Assembly: GCA_016801845.1 (NCBI GenBank) | Contig: CM028917.1 | Coordinates: forward strand, 8,386,501-8,450,500 | Direction of reading: 5' to 3' | DNA from: Polydactylus sextarius | Lineage: Eukaryota > Chordata > Actinopteri > Polynemidae | Length of the DNA stretch: 64,000 bases | In this document: one piece after another, positions 50,900-62,619 of the stretch | Layout: the number at the start of each line of letters is the position of its first letter | How positions within the stretch are numbered: position 1 is the first letter of the stretch | The notes under the pieces: model-generated | Seen by the model: the letters and a program-made list of their open reading frames with translations, nothing else | What the model was told of the DNA's origin: nothing | Databases searched by the model: none | Translations under genes and position numbers: made by a program

Positions 50900-53454
50900 T
50901 TATTTGTTCCAGTAGATTTCATAAGACTTCTTCTCTGAGTAACTTGCTTCTGTTGTTCCTGTGCCACTTCTCACTTTTTCCTTCACCACCTTCACTACCA
51001 GACCACCAGCCAGGGCGATGCCGGCAGCAGCCTTGCCTATGTCAGCCACTGCAGACAAAATGCGCGATGTAACTGCCACAGTTCCCCAGGGGTCTGACGC
51101 AACTCTGCTGGTCACTGACGCCACGCTCTGCCCTGCTAACCCACATACAGCCCCAGCAGTCTCCGCTGCCACTGGCACCTCCTGAGCTAATGCTGCTCCT
51201 GCTGCAGCGCACTGTGATGCCCCAGTACCTGCAGCTACAGTGGCCACTGTGTGCTGCCCTGCTGCTGAAACTAAACCACCTTGAGCTATTGAAGTGTTAA
51301 CTACACCTGTTGCACCTACTGCTGCAGTTTCAGCTCCACTGAGGGCAGCTGTGCTTAAAGCTGCTCCTTCCAATGCTGCACCCAAAGCAGCCCCAGCTCC
51401 CAAGGTGCTTCCCACTCCTGCCGCCACTCCCACTGCAGAAGCTCCTATGACACCAACCTGCCCAAGGGCATCGAGAGCACCCTCGCTCGGACTGCCAGCC
51501 CCAGCACCAACAATGATTCCGACAGAACCGCCCATAACTCCACCTGTTGCTGCTCCCAGAGCGAGTGCAGTTTTCCCTGAAGCTGCTGCCACTATGGCAC
51601 CCACAGCTTTCCCAACACCCGATCCTCCCATTACAGACAGCCCGGCTAACTGACTTGCAGCGAAACCAACTGAGTTTCCCACAAGAGACGCCCCAGCTGC
51701 TGCAGCTAGAGGGGCAGCAGCTCCAAACACCGCCCCCACCGCCATCCCAGTGGTTCCTGCAGCGACTAAGATCTTAACTCTCTCCAGCACCTTAGGAGAA
51801 AGAGCAGCCTCCTTTCTTAAACGAGTCAGGGAAGAACGTAGAGACTGTCGTCTGCTTACTGCTCTGCTGCTACACTTATGTCTGCCTCTGAACTGGTCAC
51901 TACATCGTTCAACTCTGTCCTTTAGGAAGCTAAAAGCAGTGTCTTTCCTCTCGTCTGTCCATCTCTCTACCCTAAAATCCTCATTTCTTCTTTCTAACTT
52001 TATGGTGCTAAGCTCAACAGATCCAATTTCCTTTGTTTCTACACTCTCTAGGTCACACTTTCTTCTCTTTGCAAGTTTAGCCTGTTCCTCCGTGCTGCCA
52101 TAGTTTCCTCCTTTTTCTTCTCCCTCTGCTTCCTGTCGCTCAGTCAACATCCTTTTCTGTTCGTCCCTTATAGCAGCCTCAGCCTCTAGAAACATGGCAT
52201 TGGTATAAAACCCTCCGTTATTCTGCTTCACCATTTTGTCTACCTTCATCAAGAGCTCTTTAACTTGCACAGAGTTACTGGGGTCTCTGTTGTTGAGAAC
52301 ATGGTACCTCTCCCCACACCTGTCAATCAGAGCTTTCAGCCCAGCAGGTGCAGTCTTCCTCAAATACTCTTCGATCTCTATGCCTTCCAGGTCATCTCCC
52401 CTGGTAAATAGAACCACTGTGTGGTGACAGACCGCTTCCTCCCCAAATATCTTTGTCATCTGACAGACAGCCTGGTTTTCACTGTCTGTATATCGTCCTA
52501 TTGGCACCACTAGGAGGAAAGCATGTGGGCCAGGAGCAGAAAGAGACACACATTTGGCTATCTCTTCATGAATCTGCTCCACACTGAGGTGAGTGTCACC
52601 AAACCCTGGCATGTCGACCACCGTGACTCTCTTCTTCATCCTTCCCCTCCTCCTCGTCATCATCTGTGTGACAGCCTGGCTGTCATCCTCATCATCCTCT
52701 TCCTCAGTGAGCACAGTGCTCCCGAGCTCACAAATCTGCGTGACGGAGCTGGCGCTGATCTTTGACAGGAAGTGCCTCCGGCCCAGGATGGTGTTACCAG
52801 ATGCGCTCTTGCCACATCCAGTCTTTCCAATGAGGACCAGCCTGAGATCTTCACTCCATCTGGTTTGATAGTCGTCGACCTCCGTCTCCTCCTTTATAAC
52901 AGTGTCCCTTTTCTCTTCCTCATCCCCTGGTGAAAAGAAAAAAAACATTTGTAAGTTGATGACACTGTCATAGATTAACTGCAATTACAGGCACATACAC
53001 AATACTCTTTAATGAAATACACAGAAGAGACTGTTGCCGTGTTAATGAAAACAGTAAATGTTTATGTCATATGTCTAGTCTAGTCTAGTGAAGTCAGTGT
53101 TTGTCAGGAAGCTTCTGCACAGACACAAGTGAATAGGTTAGCAACCTGCTGCTAAAAATAGGAAACAACTAGAGACGCGTACTTGTAGTTTAGGCTACAT
53201 TATATTTATAACTCCAATAACAACCCAGCATGAGGTTTCCCTAGAGATCAGACATCAACATCAGAGATTAAATTTAACTCTCATATATAACATTCTGCAA
53301 CCAAACCAGTTATTAGCCGCCGTTAGCTAATCAGCAACACTGACATTGACTTTAAACGGCGAATTCGACATTAGGAAGCTAATGTTAGCAAGGTGCTAAC
53401 TTCATAACAACTGAAACTATAACGATATGAAAACATGAGCTTACCCGACTCCAT
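50900..53454 (-). CDS. GIMAP/AIG1-type GTPase with long Ala/Gly-rich C-terminal region
   Basis: GIMAPs are immune-associated, membrane-linked septin-like GTPases. A tiny first coding exon (53445-53454, MES plus one base of Gly) joins a single large exon (50900-52926), giving 678 aa; typical GIMAPs have about 300. The AIG1 domain spans about 27-250. It has the P-loop GKTGCGKSASGNTILG (37-52), G3 DMPGFGDT (108-115), the conserved box LLVVPIGRYTDSE, G4 FTRGDD and G5-like HVLNNRD. An acidic then basic insert (TEEEDDEDDS to RRRGRMKKR, about 77-103) separates G2 from G3. A charged helical segment (255-385) includes EAEAAIRDEQKRML. Residues about 390-660 are almost wholly Ala, Gly, Val and Ser with many GxxxG spacings, suggesting membrane insertion. 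The tail is polar (EKKSYEIYWNK). Family assignment of the GTPase is firm; the function of the C-terminal part is unknown. Confidence 0.88.
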
Positions 53455-53865
53455 GTAGTATATATTAGACGTTTCTTATACGTTTATGAATTCAAGTCGC
53501 CTCTTTTCTTTTCTGTTTTCAAGCTCTGGTTGTCATTTCCTCTGCGAAGCTAAAGCTACATGTCGGATTTAGCTCCAACTCTCCACTATAAACAAAAACA
53601 TTAGAGTTTAGCATAAAGTGTGTTAGTGAGCAGCCTGCCCCCTGTCGGCTGACCCCTCCAACTACCTGACACACACACACACAGTTTTCCATAACTTCAG
53701 GGGACATTTTCATTGATTTCATTATCTAAACCTGACCCAAACCTTAAGTCATGTCTTCACCTTATTTTTTTTTGTTGTTTACATTATGAGCCCTGCTTTT
53801 TAAGGAAGACAGGTCCCCATAACAGTGTATAGACAGGTTTAGGTTCCCACAATGTAGGAAAAACA

Positions 53866-53867
<2 letters not shown>

Positions 53868-53901
<34 letters not shown>
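53868..53901. repeat. (CA)n microsatellite
   Basis: About 16 CA units between the GIMAP-like gene and ccdc134. Confidence 0.85.
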
Positions 53902-53904
<3 letters not shown>

Positions 53905-53930
53905 ATGGTACATGTACATATCAGAGTCAC

Positions 53931-53936
53931 TTTATT
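53931..53936 (-). terminator. Candidate poly(A) signal of ccdc134
   Basis: TTTATT on the plus strand gives AATAAA on the minus strand, about 1.2 kb after the ccdc134 stop. Confidence 0.4.
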
Positions 53937-55110
53937 TCATTAAATCTGATAACAAAATGGCTTGTTCATTCTGTAGCAATGATATTCTTTCTCTGGATAT
54001 ACATATATTTTTTTTTTTTATAACAGTCGTAATATTATTTTAAAATTACATCAATCTCAATTCCATAGATCTAAACCATTAAATTTATGTAAATTTCTGA
54101 CAAAGGTAAATAGAAAATGATTAAAAAAAAAAAAAAAGCAACAAATAAAAACAGGTCGGTGCTGCAGGATGAACAGTTACATACTGTACTAGGAGGTGAA
54201 AGATCTCTGCAAAAGGATAAAATCATTTTTATTAACTAGGGACCTTTAAAGGAAAACAACAGAGACTGATGGTATCAAAAGGATGTAATATGTAAAAGGA
54301 AAAGAATCACTGATCACCACCTCACCTTGGTGATAAAACAAATATTCAGAGCAACTTAAGAAGATGAACAAATGGGAATGTTACATATTGTTCTTCAGGA
54401 AAACATAATTTATACGCAGTGTCCTTACAACTCTGAGCAGCAATAAGAACATAACTCTGCCTTCTCACAAACATCGGTCTAGAAAATCTGACACAAATGC
54501 CTTTTCAAGGAAAAAAAAGAACTTTATTCAATCACCAAATCAAGTTGAACTTAACCAGAAACTTTTAATAAGGGTGAAGTCAAATTTGTATTTGGCAACC
54601 ACACGTATTTGTAGGATTTGAGCTTTAGACACATTAAATCTAGACCAGACACGATACAACAAGGTTTTGCAAAGTTCTGAAGTTCTGAATTTTTTTTTTT
54701 TTTTTTTTTTTTACTAAAATTACTTATATTCCAAAGTACAGTTGTGTAATCTGCAAGTTATCAAAAATGAGTTTCCCTTATCAGCTCCTATTCCGGGGGA
54801 TATCTTTTACCCCTTATACAAAGTTGGATTTTCCAATTATAAATCACTGTGAGAGAACAGTGGTTCGGGCCTGTGTCAGACTAACCTTCTCTTTCTTTCT
54901 ACCTTGTGTTACATCGAGGCTCCCTCTCGTTTTTTTTCAACAGAGCACCTGGCTTTTGTACAAGTGATGGCAGTTTTTATTTCCTTCACTGTCATCTGAG
55001 TCTACAAGTCAAGCCACCCCTTGTGGACTGTGCGTATGTTCCTTCCTCTTCTCCTCCTCCTCTTCTTCATCGTCATCATCACCACTCAGCACCAACACCG
55101 TGGTGCAGCG

Positions 55111-58100
55111 CTATAGCTCGGTGCGAGAGCGAGAGATGCGAGGGCCTTTCCTGATTTCTTTCCTCTTCTCTTCCTTCCTCCTCCTCTTCTCCTCCTCCCT
55201 CAGGATCTTCTGGAAAGCCTCAGCAGTGTGAAGCACCTGCAGCAGATTAGAAAAAGTGACAGACACAGATTTTTATCAACGCTTTGTGACTGATAAGGAA
55301 CCATTTCTGAAAAGAGCAGGATAAAGCGAGCCAGTGTGTGTCAATATCTTTCTTTAACTCAATATTTTGGTTACAGGTGTGACTCAGAGGACCCAAGAGT
55401 GCTCGAAGACAGAATAATAGTAACAACTAGAGGGCTGGTAAAATGTTAATGGCTTATGTGGGGCTCATTAAGAAGTGGTCACCAGAGTTACTACCTTTAG
55501 GGGTATGTGATGATAATACAGAATAAGTCAGAGAAGGGAACAGTGTGTGTGCATCTTACTCACGTCGTCTCTTTCTGTACGGTACGGGTTTATAAAGTCT
55601 GGGGCTTTCTCTGTTATTCCCAACTCCTGTGACATCTGAAGAAGAAACAATAATAGAGAAGAGAAGAACAATAGAGATAAACAATAAAGGAGGAGAAGAA
55701 GAAGAGCAGACGCAATGTCATTTTTCAAGAGATAAGAGTGAATATAAGACACCGTCTCATTTATTTTACAAATAAGAAGCAGAATGATTGAGTAGATTTA
55801 GACAAAATCTACACCTGCTCCAACTGTTTCTTTCTTTCTCATTTATGCCCAAGAGACTATGACATATGTGAAATTGAGAGGAGAGGATCAGACACTAAAA
55901 AGACCAAGTGAGGTCTGGGTGCACACTTTCAGGGTCCTAACTGTTACTGCTTCAGGTCTCAGAATTAATCCACTGCATAATCCTCTTGGTGCATTGCTAA
56001 GGTCGCACATTAATCCTGCAAGAGTTTAGTTCATTAGTTCATATATCATAAAAGGAAATGCCATTTCTGTATCTGCTTTGCATTTTAAAGTTTGTGAAGC
56101 AAAAATACATCACAGAGAAATCTGACAAGTGACAGCAGTGATGAACGGGAGGTATTAGCCGACACCGAGGACGTATTGTACACTGACAAGACAGAAGACT
56201 GCACTCAAATCTCCTTATCTACTAGAAAACTCAACTGCTGCTTGTGTCATTTACCTGACTGTGTGCTATATATCACACTCTTGCAGCGTTTTCCACATGC
56301 TCATTATATAACCCCACTCACCCCCGCAAGAGAAAAGTATTCATTTCAATATGGACTTATACTGAATTCTGCATCTAGATGCCACAATCGAGCGATAACT
56401 GTTTAATTCAACAGTGATTCGGTTTGGATCTTTTCCTTCAGCGGGAAAAAAAAATCTGATGCATCATCATATCTAACATGTTGATTGGATTTTAAATTTA
56501 CAGGAAACTGCAAAAAAAAAAAAAAAAGGCGTGAACTGAATCAGTCATCAATATTAAATAAAAAAACCATGTAAACTTTAATACACGAGCCTTATTTTCA
56601 TATTTTCAAGGCTTTTACTTTAACCTGTAACCACATTAGCTTTCAAATGTGATCTGAGTTCAAATTTTCAGCAGCTTTATCGAGACAACCACCTTTTTTT
56701 TTAGTTCTGCAAAAAGGTAATGATGATGAAGTGTGTGTTTTTGGATAATTGGCACAGTATCATGGCACAGAGTCAGGTCTTACGAGTGTGAGGACATGTT
56801 GATGGGCTCCTCCCGTAAAAACTCCCGTCTGGTTGCAGAAATTCAAGCCCCATCGCAGCAGACCGCTCCAGTCGGAATTGCGGTCATAGTAATGGTGGAC
56901 GATACGAGGAAAACGCAACGCCACGTCGCCAAAAAATGCCGTGTTCTCCACGACGTGGGAATAAGCTGCAGAAGTTTGGGAAAGACAGAGAGACGGAGAA
57001 AAACAGAAAGGACGACTGTGATGAATGAAAACACACAGAACAAGGCTGCAGCTCCAGCTGACGAACTTGTGCGGGTGGTGAAAGTGAAGGAAACTAATAT
57101 TCATGACATACAGACAAATATAAAGGAGAAAGTCGATATTATTGGTACCCGCTGGCAACAGAAGAGGATAAGGAAGAGAGACAGTGAGACTGACAGAGGT
57201 GGACCCTCTGGGGACAGAATAAGTGGCTTCTATAAGTAGAGTAAGAGGCAGAGAAAAATGAAATGACAAAAGAATCGAGGTGCAAAAGCGAATCAGACCT
57301 TCTTTGATCTTATCGTCCATGGGGAAGGGATCGTCAGGCTGCATGTTGGCTGCGACCAGGATTTGTCTGGAGTCCTCCAGCACCTTAGAATGAGAAAAAG
57401 AGAGACCTTGATAGCCTGGTTTATTTACTCTACACTATGTGCTGAGACTTAAAGAAGTGTGGTACAGAAGGTGAACGATAATAAGAGCCCACAGCCACGC
57501 TAGCGGCTCTGCTTTGAGATAGATCCCTATGATTCCCACCATTTTTTGGTGGGAATCAGGGGAGACATTATGAGTGTCTGGGTAATCAGGTTTTGAAGCA
57601 AGAAATGTCTGATAAAAAGTGTTTAAATAACACAGTTAAATTTCTGTGATACTTTGGCGAAAATGGGGAGAATCTCGACTTAAACAGACGGCCACTGAGA
57701 TCAGAGTCAGGGTCTGTGGAGGCGTCAGTAGAAACACTCTAAAGCTCACTATCGCTCACATGCAGAGAAACGCTGATGATGTGTTTCAGCTACTGAAGGT
57801 TGGCTATGCTAGTTGTCCTTGAGAGGCATGCAGATGCTAAGATAACTGTCCTCAGGGAAGCTGAGGCATACTGTAAGGCAAAGCCCTCATCCTGGTGCGA
57901 GTGAAAGGCACTCGGAGCAGCTGAATCTGATTTAACATTCAAATGCATGCGAGGAAACATGCTGATGAATATAATCATTGAATCTGAAGCCTTTGATTCT
58001 CTGCTGAGATGAGAACCTTCTCATTTTTCTATCTGTCCAGAGCACAAGAAGAACGACTTCTAGGAAACTAGAAGCCGCCTTTTTTAAAAAAATACTTGTG

Positions 58101-58419
58101 CTTGATTTGACCCACATGTGAACCACATGATGTCAGAGTGCACAAACATGCCGTACCTTGAAGAGTCCTTTGAGCATGATGTCTATGATCTTGTACTGTT
58201 GGTTAATGTCGTTAAGCTCGACCAGATTCTTGAGCGCGTTCAGCTGATCCTTCCTCTTGGTCTCAAACAGCCGCTTGTCTGACAAGAGGAGGTCAGGAGG
58301 ACACACAGTCTCAACATGGGCATAAATCACACAAATGTTCACTCATGCATCCATCTGTCACGCTGAAATACACAGAAACATATTCACCAAATGGCATCAA
58401 TTCACACTCAGTGCGTGGG

Positions 58420-58450
<31 letters not shown>

Positions 58451-58615
58451 CACGTTCATGTCCCTGTGCATCTGGCAGGCATCGAGCCACGCCGACGTCA
58501 GAAGGATACAGATCTCCAGGTTGGAGTCGTGCCTCGGCCTGTGCGTGTCGGAGTCGGCCAAGCTGAGGGCGGCAGCAGCGAGTGCCAGGACCACCGCACA
58601 CACACTCTGCATCAT
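55111..58615 (-). CDS. ccdc134: CCDC134, secreted/ER coiled-coil protein
   Basis: CCDC134 is a secretory-pathway protein reported in MAPK modulation and, with recessive variants in people, bone fragility. Six minus-strand coding exons, 58510-58615, 58157-58278, 57299-57383, 56784-56965, 55564-55635 and 55111-55236, give 230 aa (human 229). A signal peptide occupies about 1-22 (MMQSVCAVVLALAAAALSLA). The core reads KRKDQLNALKNLVELNDINQ, then QYKIIDIMLKGLFKVLEDS, then YSHVVENTAFFGDVALRFPR and NFCNQTGVF, with an N-glycosylation sequon NQT. The C-terminus is a charged helix (FQKILREEEKRRKEEKRKEI) and ends RTEL, a KDEL-like ER-retrieval tail; human ends QSEL. The exon with the ATG begins at 58643 after a TTGTGTTCAG acceptor. 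In human CCDC134 also lies just upstream of SREBF2 in the same orientation. Confidence 0.97.
57484..57563. repeat. Repeat fragment with a strong hairpin in a ccdc134 intron
   Basis: CCACAGCCACGCTAGCGGCTC (as two parts, 57489-57509) resembles a motif I recall from dispersed fish repeats. Next to it lies a near-perfect hairpin: arms TGATTCCCACCA (57530-57541) and TGGTGGGAATCA (57547-57558) around a T5 loop, with outer TCCC/GGGGA pairing after a one-base bulge. Family unknown. Confidence 0.5.
58420..58454. repeat. CA-rich microsatellite in a ccdc134 intron
   Basis: Interrupted CA repeat about 55 bases downstream (in transcript direction) of the first ccdc134 coding exon. Confidence 0.8.
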
Positions 58616-58643
58616 CACCAGGGGGCGGCAGAGAGGCGCTCTT

Positions 58644-61600
58644 CTGAACACAAGAGACGACAAGCCTTGAGACCCGTGCTACACTGTTAAGTGAAGACAT
58701 ATTGGCACAGGGTTGCGTTATTTCAAATCATTTATGGCTTCAGAGGACAAAAAGTATATCTCCTGCTAAAAACAGAATTCTATGACTTTGATTATCATGC
58801 TAAACACATTTTCTTTTTGATACAGATCTTAAATCCATCTCAACACTAGGCTTTCACTGAAATAGTTTTATCATGCGTGAAGCCACATTTCTTCATCCAG
58901 AGCTGCTACAAAGTCTCAGTCTCCTGTGATACGTGAGGAATATATGAAATAGAGAGACATGCTGGGGATAAGTGGTCAATATGGAACACAAGAGGGTAGG
59001 CAGCATTTGAAGAGAGGCTCCTTATGTTCTTTTTAAGAGACACATCTGATATCTAGTGCTTGTAAAATCCCTGGAGAAACTTTTACAATCTCTGTACCAG
59101 AGTTGGTCTTTGCTCTTTTTTCACCCTGGTCTGTCTGAATCTAAACCAGTGTCCTTCCTCAACACTGTCAGTCAGTTGCAACTTACTTTCCTCAAAGGGT
59201 TTTTTTTTTTTTTTTGAGTGAGGGATGAAAGCGAGAAGATAATACACACAAACTAAAATTAGAACCTCATCAAATGAAAATTTGATGAAAGCCACATTTT
59301 TTTTACAGAAAACATCAGCAGCAGACAGAAGTAACTGGAAAGAGGCAGAGAACAATGTTAATGAAAAGCTACAAGACATTACAAGACATAATTCACATAA
59401 TTCATGCATAATTTAACAAAAGCCTCATCAATGATATAATCAGAGGGATGCAGATGGGTATCGGGGGTGAATGGGAGTGTGGGGCATAAAAAGAAATTCA
59501 GATTGTCAGGAGTAAGGCCATTGATGCTTTTGAAGAGGGGAGAGGGGAATAGAGTCAGAAAGCAAAATCCTGAAGAAAACAACAGCTTCCCTGGTGAATA
59601 TTTCATCCACCTTTGCCGAGACACAGCGATAAAACTGGAAGAAGCACAGATAGGGGAGCAAGTGTAAGATAGAGGCAGAGTACGAGGCTGTGCAAGAAGA
59701 TAATGAGCACAGCGGACTTGATTTTGCTCCGACAGAATTAATCTTTACAAGCCCGGCTGCCGATTCCTGAAACTGAAGGACTACGAAGTGAGCAAACGTC
59801 TCCGGGTGTGAATGTTAATTCGCCGCCTAAAGGAACTCGCTGATATCAGAGAGAAAAAGCACATGCTACTAGACACACACACTATCCCTCTAGATAACAC
59901 CAGCAACAGCAACAACAATCACTTCACACTAAAACCTCCTCCCTGTTTTTTTTTTTTTTTTTACAACAGCACCGGCTTCACATCCTGATAGGAGAGTGAT
60001 AACTGTCCAAAGACTTTTCAAACAACAAACCTCAACATGTTACTTTGAGGATTGAACTACAAAAAGAAAACTCCCTCCCTTCATTTTAAATCTAGGTTTC
60101 TTGTGGTCAGTGAAGTCTCTTATTTACAGATAAAACTTTTTTTTTTTTTTAAACAGTCAGCAGAAACAAGTGTTCCTGAAGACAGCTGAGTGAAGAGAAT
60201 GTTCGATTAAGTCCAATTTGTGCATTCTGGGAACATCTTTTGGGTCGCTTCCCAGCTTTCTGAGAAATGCTGCGCTAAATATCCTTAAGTGCTGGTCGAA
60301 AGCCTCAGTATTTCTAGATAACAGCCAAGGAAAGGGGGCCTTGTCTCTCCTGTGGCAGTGGTTCATCGGGTTATTTGATGTTCCTGTGTGCTTCCAAGCG
60401 GGCAGCCATGTAGCTCTGACAGATATTTATGAGCGAGAAGGTTAACGCCGCTGGCACAATTTAATGCAGTCAACATATATATCCAGCAGCTGCTTACATT
60501 TCTGCACAGTAGGGCAAAGTGCTGAGACTTTAAGAAGCAGCGCTAGAAGGACATTAAGGGGGGATCAATCATCTGTAATGTGGCATGGGCAGCACAGAAA
60601 TGAGAGTCTAAATGCATCCATTAACTGTAAGCAGGAAACCCTAATTACACAGGATGATCATTTTAGAAAATCAAAATCATAGGAAAATCTACCGGTGAAG
60701 CACTTCCATTCTGAGCTCAGGTTACATGTGACTAAACTAAACTGACCAAATGAGCAATATTAATTTTAAGTGCCTCTTCAGAAGACATCTGACAGAGAAG
60801 AAACTATCTGAGTGATTTTTGTGTGTTCATAACAGCAGCCATGAGATCACCCCTACATCGCCCACCTTTCTTACTTAAGGTATACAACACATCACACACT
60901 GTACATACATCATCCCAGCACACCTACTGTACAGGCAGATACTCTGTTAGATGTGTGCTTTCCTATTCTGCCCCCTGAACCCTGGACTGGATGGATTTCC
61001 CTCCAGTCGAGCCACTGATGTTCAGCATCCACGGTGGGATGACCTGGTTCATATTTGGTCTGTCAGTGAAAGGAAGTTGGTTGAGGTGTGTTTGCCACAG
61101 GGAGGTCTGAAAGCAGAGTGTTTCTTGTTGAAGCCGTGTAAGCCCACGTAAATCTCTTGGCCGGAGGAGATTTTCTTCTCAGCCAACAACAATCTCCTGT
61201 GGCACAGAGACTCGAGTTTGATTTCCTGTGTGGGAGATCTGGGTTCCAGCTTTGGCTGTTAAGCAGGCTCCCGAATCTAATCATATTTGAGATGTGTGAA
61301 GATATCTCCACTCTGCTTTTAAATTCCCTGTGGTGTGAAAACATGCATCCCATTCTCCACAATGTGGTGCATTGCCAAGCTGATATTTTCTCTAGTCCCG
61401 GGAGGATAAACAAAATAATAACAATAATAAAAGAATAAAAATCAGAAAATAATCCTTCAAAAAGAGCAGGACACAATCCAACCTGCTTAGCGACTCAGTC
61501 ACTAATGCTAAGAGAAACACTGACCCTAGAGGGGAAAGCAACTCCGGGGAGGGTGGAAAAAAGGAAGATGCCTATCATACAGCTGGATGTGCAGCAGGAG

Positions 61601-62233
61601 TGGATCCAGATTCCCCCAGGCTGCCTGCCTGCCTGCTGTGGGAGGTTTGAGGTTCAAGGACTGACACATCATCTCTCTCTCTCTCTCTTCCTACTTGCCT
61701 CTGCGAGGTTCTCCCTCCATCATCATTCATGCAGAGGCAGAGCCACGGACATGCGTGATGATGATGATGGCTGAGTCTTTACAAAGACTGTCATGTGGTC
61801 CATTAATTACAGTTTGCTTCGTTAATTACGTGTCCCCTACCTGACCCGTGCTCCCTTCTGCCGCGCGACCGCCCACGGTCAATTGTGGTTTAATTTACGC
61901 TTTTTTTTAAATTCTGAAGCTGTGATTTAAGATCACATCGATTGTAGGTTTACACCAACTCTCTGCGATATCTCACAATGATTTATAAATAATTTCTTCA
62001 ACGAGGTGAGCTTTAGTGAATTAAACCAAGTATTTGAAGTCGCTTCTCAACAAATCGATCCCGCCTGTCACCGCAGCTGTTTTGCCCCCTCCGACACCAT
62101 TACCAACACCAACACCACCACCACCACCACCACCACCACCACCACCGGCCGGATCCAGCGGCCAGTACAACCCAGCACATCCGAGCGATACAAGCGCTGG
62201 ACATTACAGACACAAAACTCGCGGATCACTCAC
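58644..62233. other. First intron of ccdc134 (5' UTR intron)
   Basis: About 3.6 kb between the acceptor at 58643 and the donor of the 5' UTR exon at 62234. It contains several poly-T runs (59202-59215, 59946-59962, 60139-60150) and a TC repeat near 61672-61687. No gene is recognisable. A minus-strand open frame at 59379-59624 and another at 61063-61476 lack convincing homology. Confidence 0.5.
62107..62145. repeat. (CAC)n trinucleotide repeat
   Basis: About 12 CAC/ACC units about 90 bases downstream of the ccdc134 5' UTR exon donor. Confidence 0.9.
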
Positions 62234-62420
62234 CGTGTTGTAGCCTGAACCAGCAGCGACACACACACAACAGCGATTAGCTGACAGCGTCTGCTCCCAA
62301 AGTAGTGCAGTTTAACCTTTTTATTTTTTATCTCCCCGCCAAACGTGAAAGGTCGACTCGGCTCAGATGAGACGTGAACGGGACGATCTATTCGTTGCTC
62401 CGGATCCTCAGGTGACAGCT
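62234..62420 (-). other. Probable 5' UTR exon and promoter of ccdc134
   Basis: A consensus donor (CACG|GTGAGTGATC on the minus strand) at 62234 faces the acceptor of the first coding exon at 58643. Upstream DNA to about 62550 is CG-rich relative to its surroundings. The 5' limit of the exon is a guess. Confidence 0.5.
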
Positions 62421-62576
62421 ACACGGAGGTGGAGGTGTTCATTTACATGCGGCTCTCGCCTGCTCCACTCCGCCAGCGCCACGATCGCACCGGCTGGCTC
62501 GTCTTTGGACGAATGACAGCGAGCGGGCGCTAAACACGAAGGAGGATGTGGTTTCCACACGGAGGATTTAGCGAGA

Positions 62577-62609
62577 GACACACATACACACATACACATA
62601 CACACACCA
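62577..62609. repeat. Interrupted CA microsatellite
   Basis: Interrupted CA repeat (CACACATACACACATACAC) upstream of ccdc134, at the distal edge of its CG-rich promoter region. Confidence 0.7.
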
Positions 62610-62619
62610 CCAGAGCGGG

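Larger units (their letters stand above)
53455..55110. other. GIMAP-like promoter and ccdc134 3' UTR
   Basis: The first few hundred bases hold the GIMAP-like promoter. The right part, from about 53931, is probably the ccdc134 3' UTR. It contains a CA repeat (53868-53901) and long T/A runs (54008-54019, 54125-54137, 54691-54712). No coding sequence is supported. Confidence 0.4.

Noticed and set aside
50961..51777. Plus-strand Ala/Pro-rich open frames
   Set aside because: They are antisense shadows of the Ala/Gly-rich coding region of the GIMAP-like gene, produced by its GC-rich codon bias.
56733..57239. Plus-strand 168-residue frame
   Set aside because: It is antisense to ccdc134 exon 56784-56965 and its intron, with no homology.
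59379..59624. Minus-strand frame with FKSINGLTPDNL
   Set aside because: It recalls the end of some LINE reverse transcriptases, but the match is too short and no upstream RT motifs are present.
61063..61476. Minus-strand frame in ccdc134 intron 1
   Set aside because: A passing resemblance to a tRNA-derived SINE B box could not be supported; no clear A box, tail or duplication.
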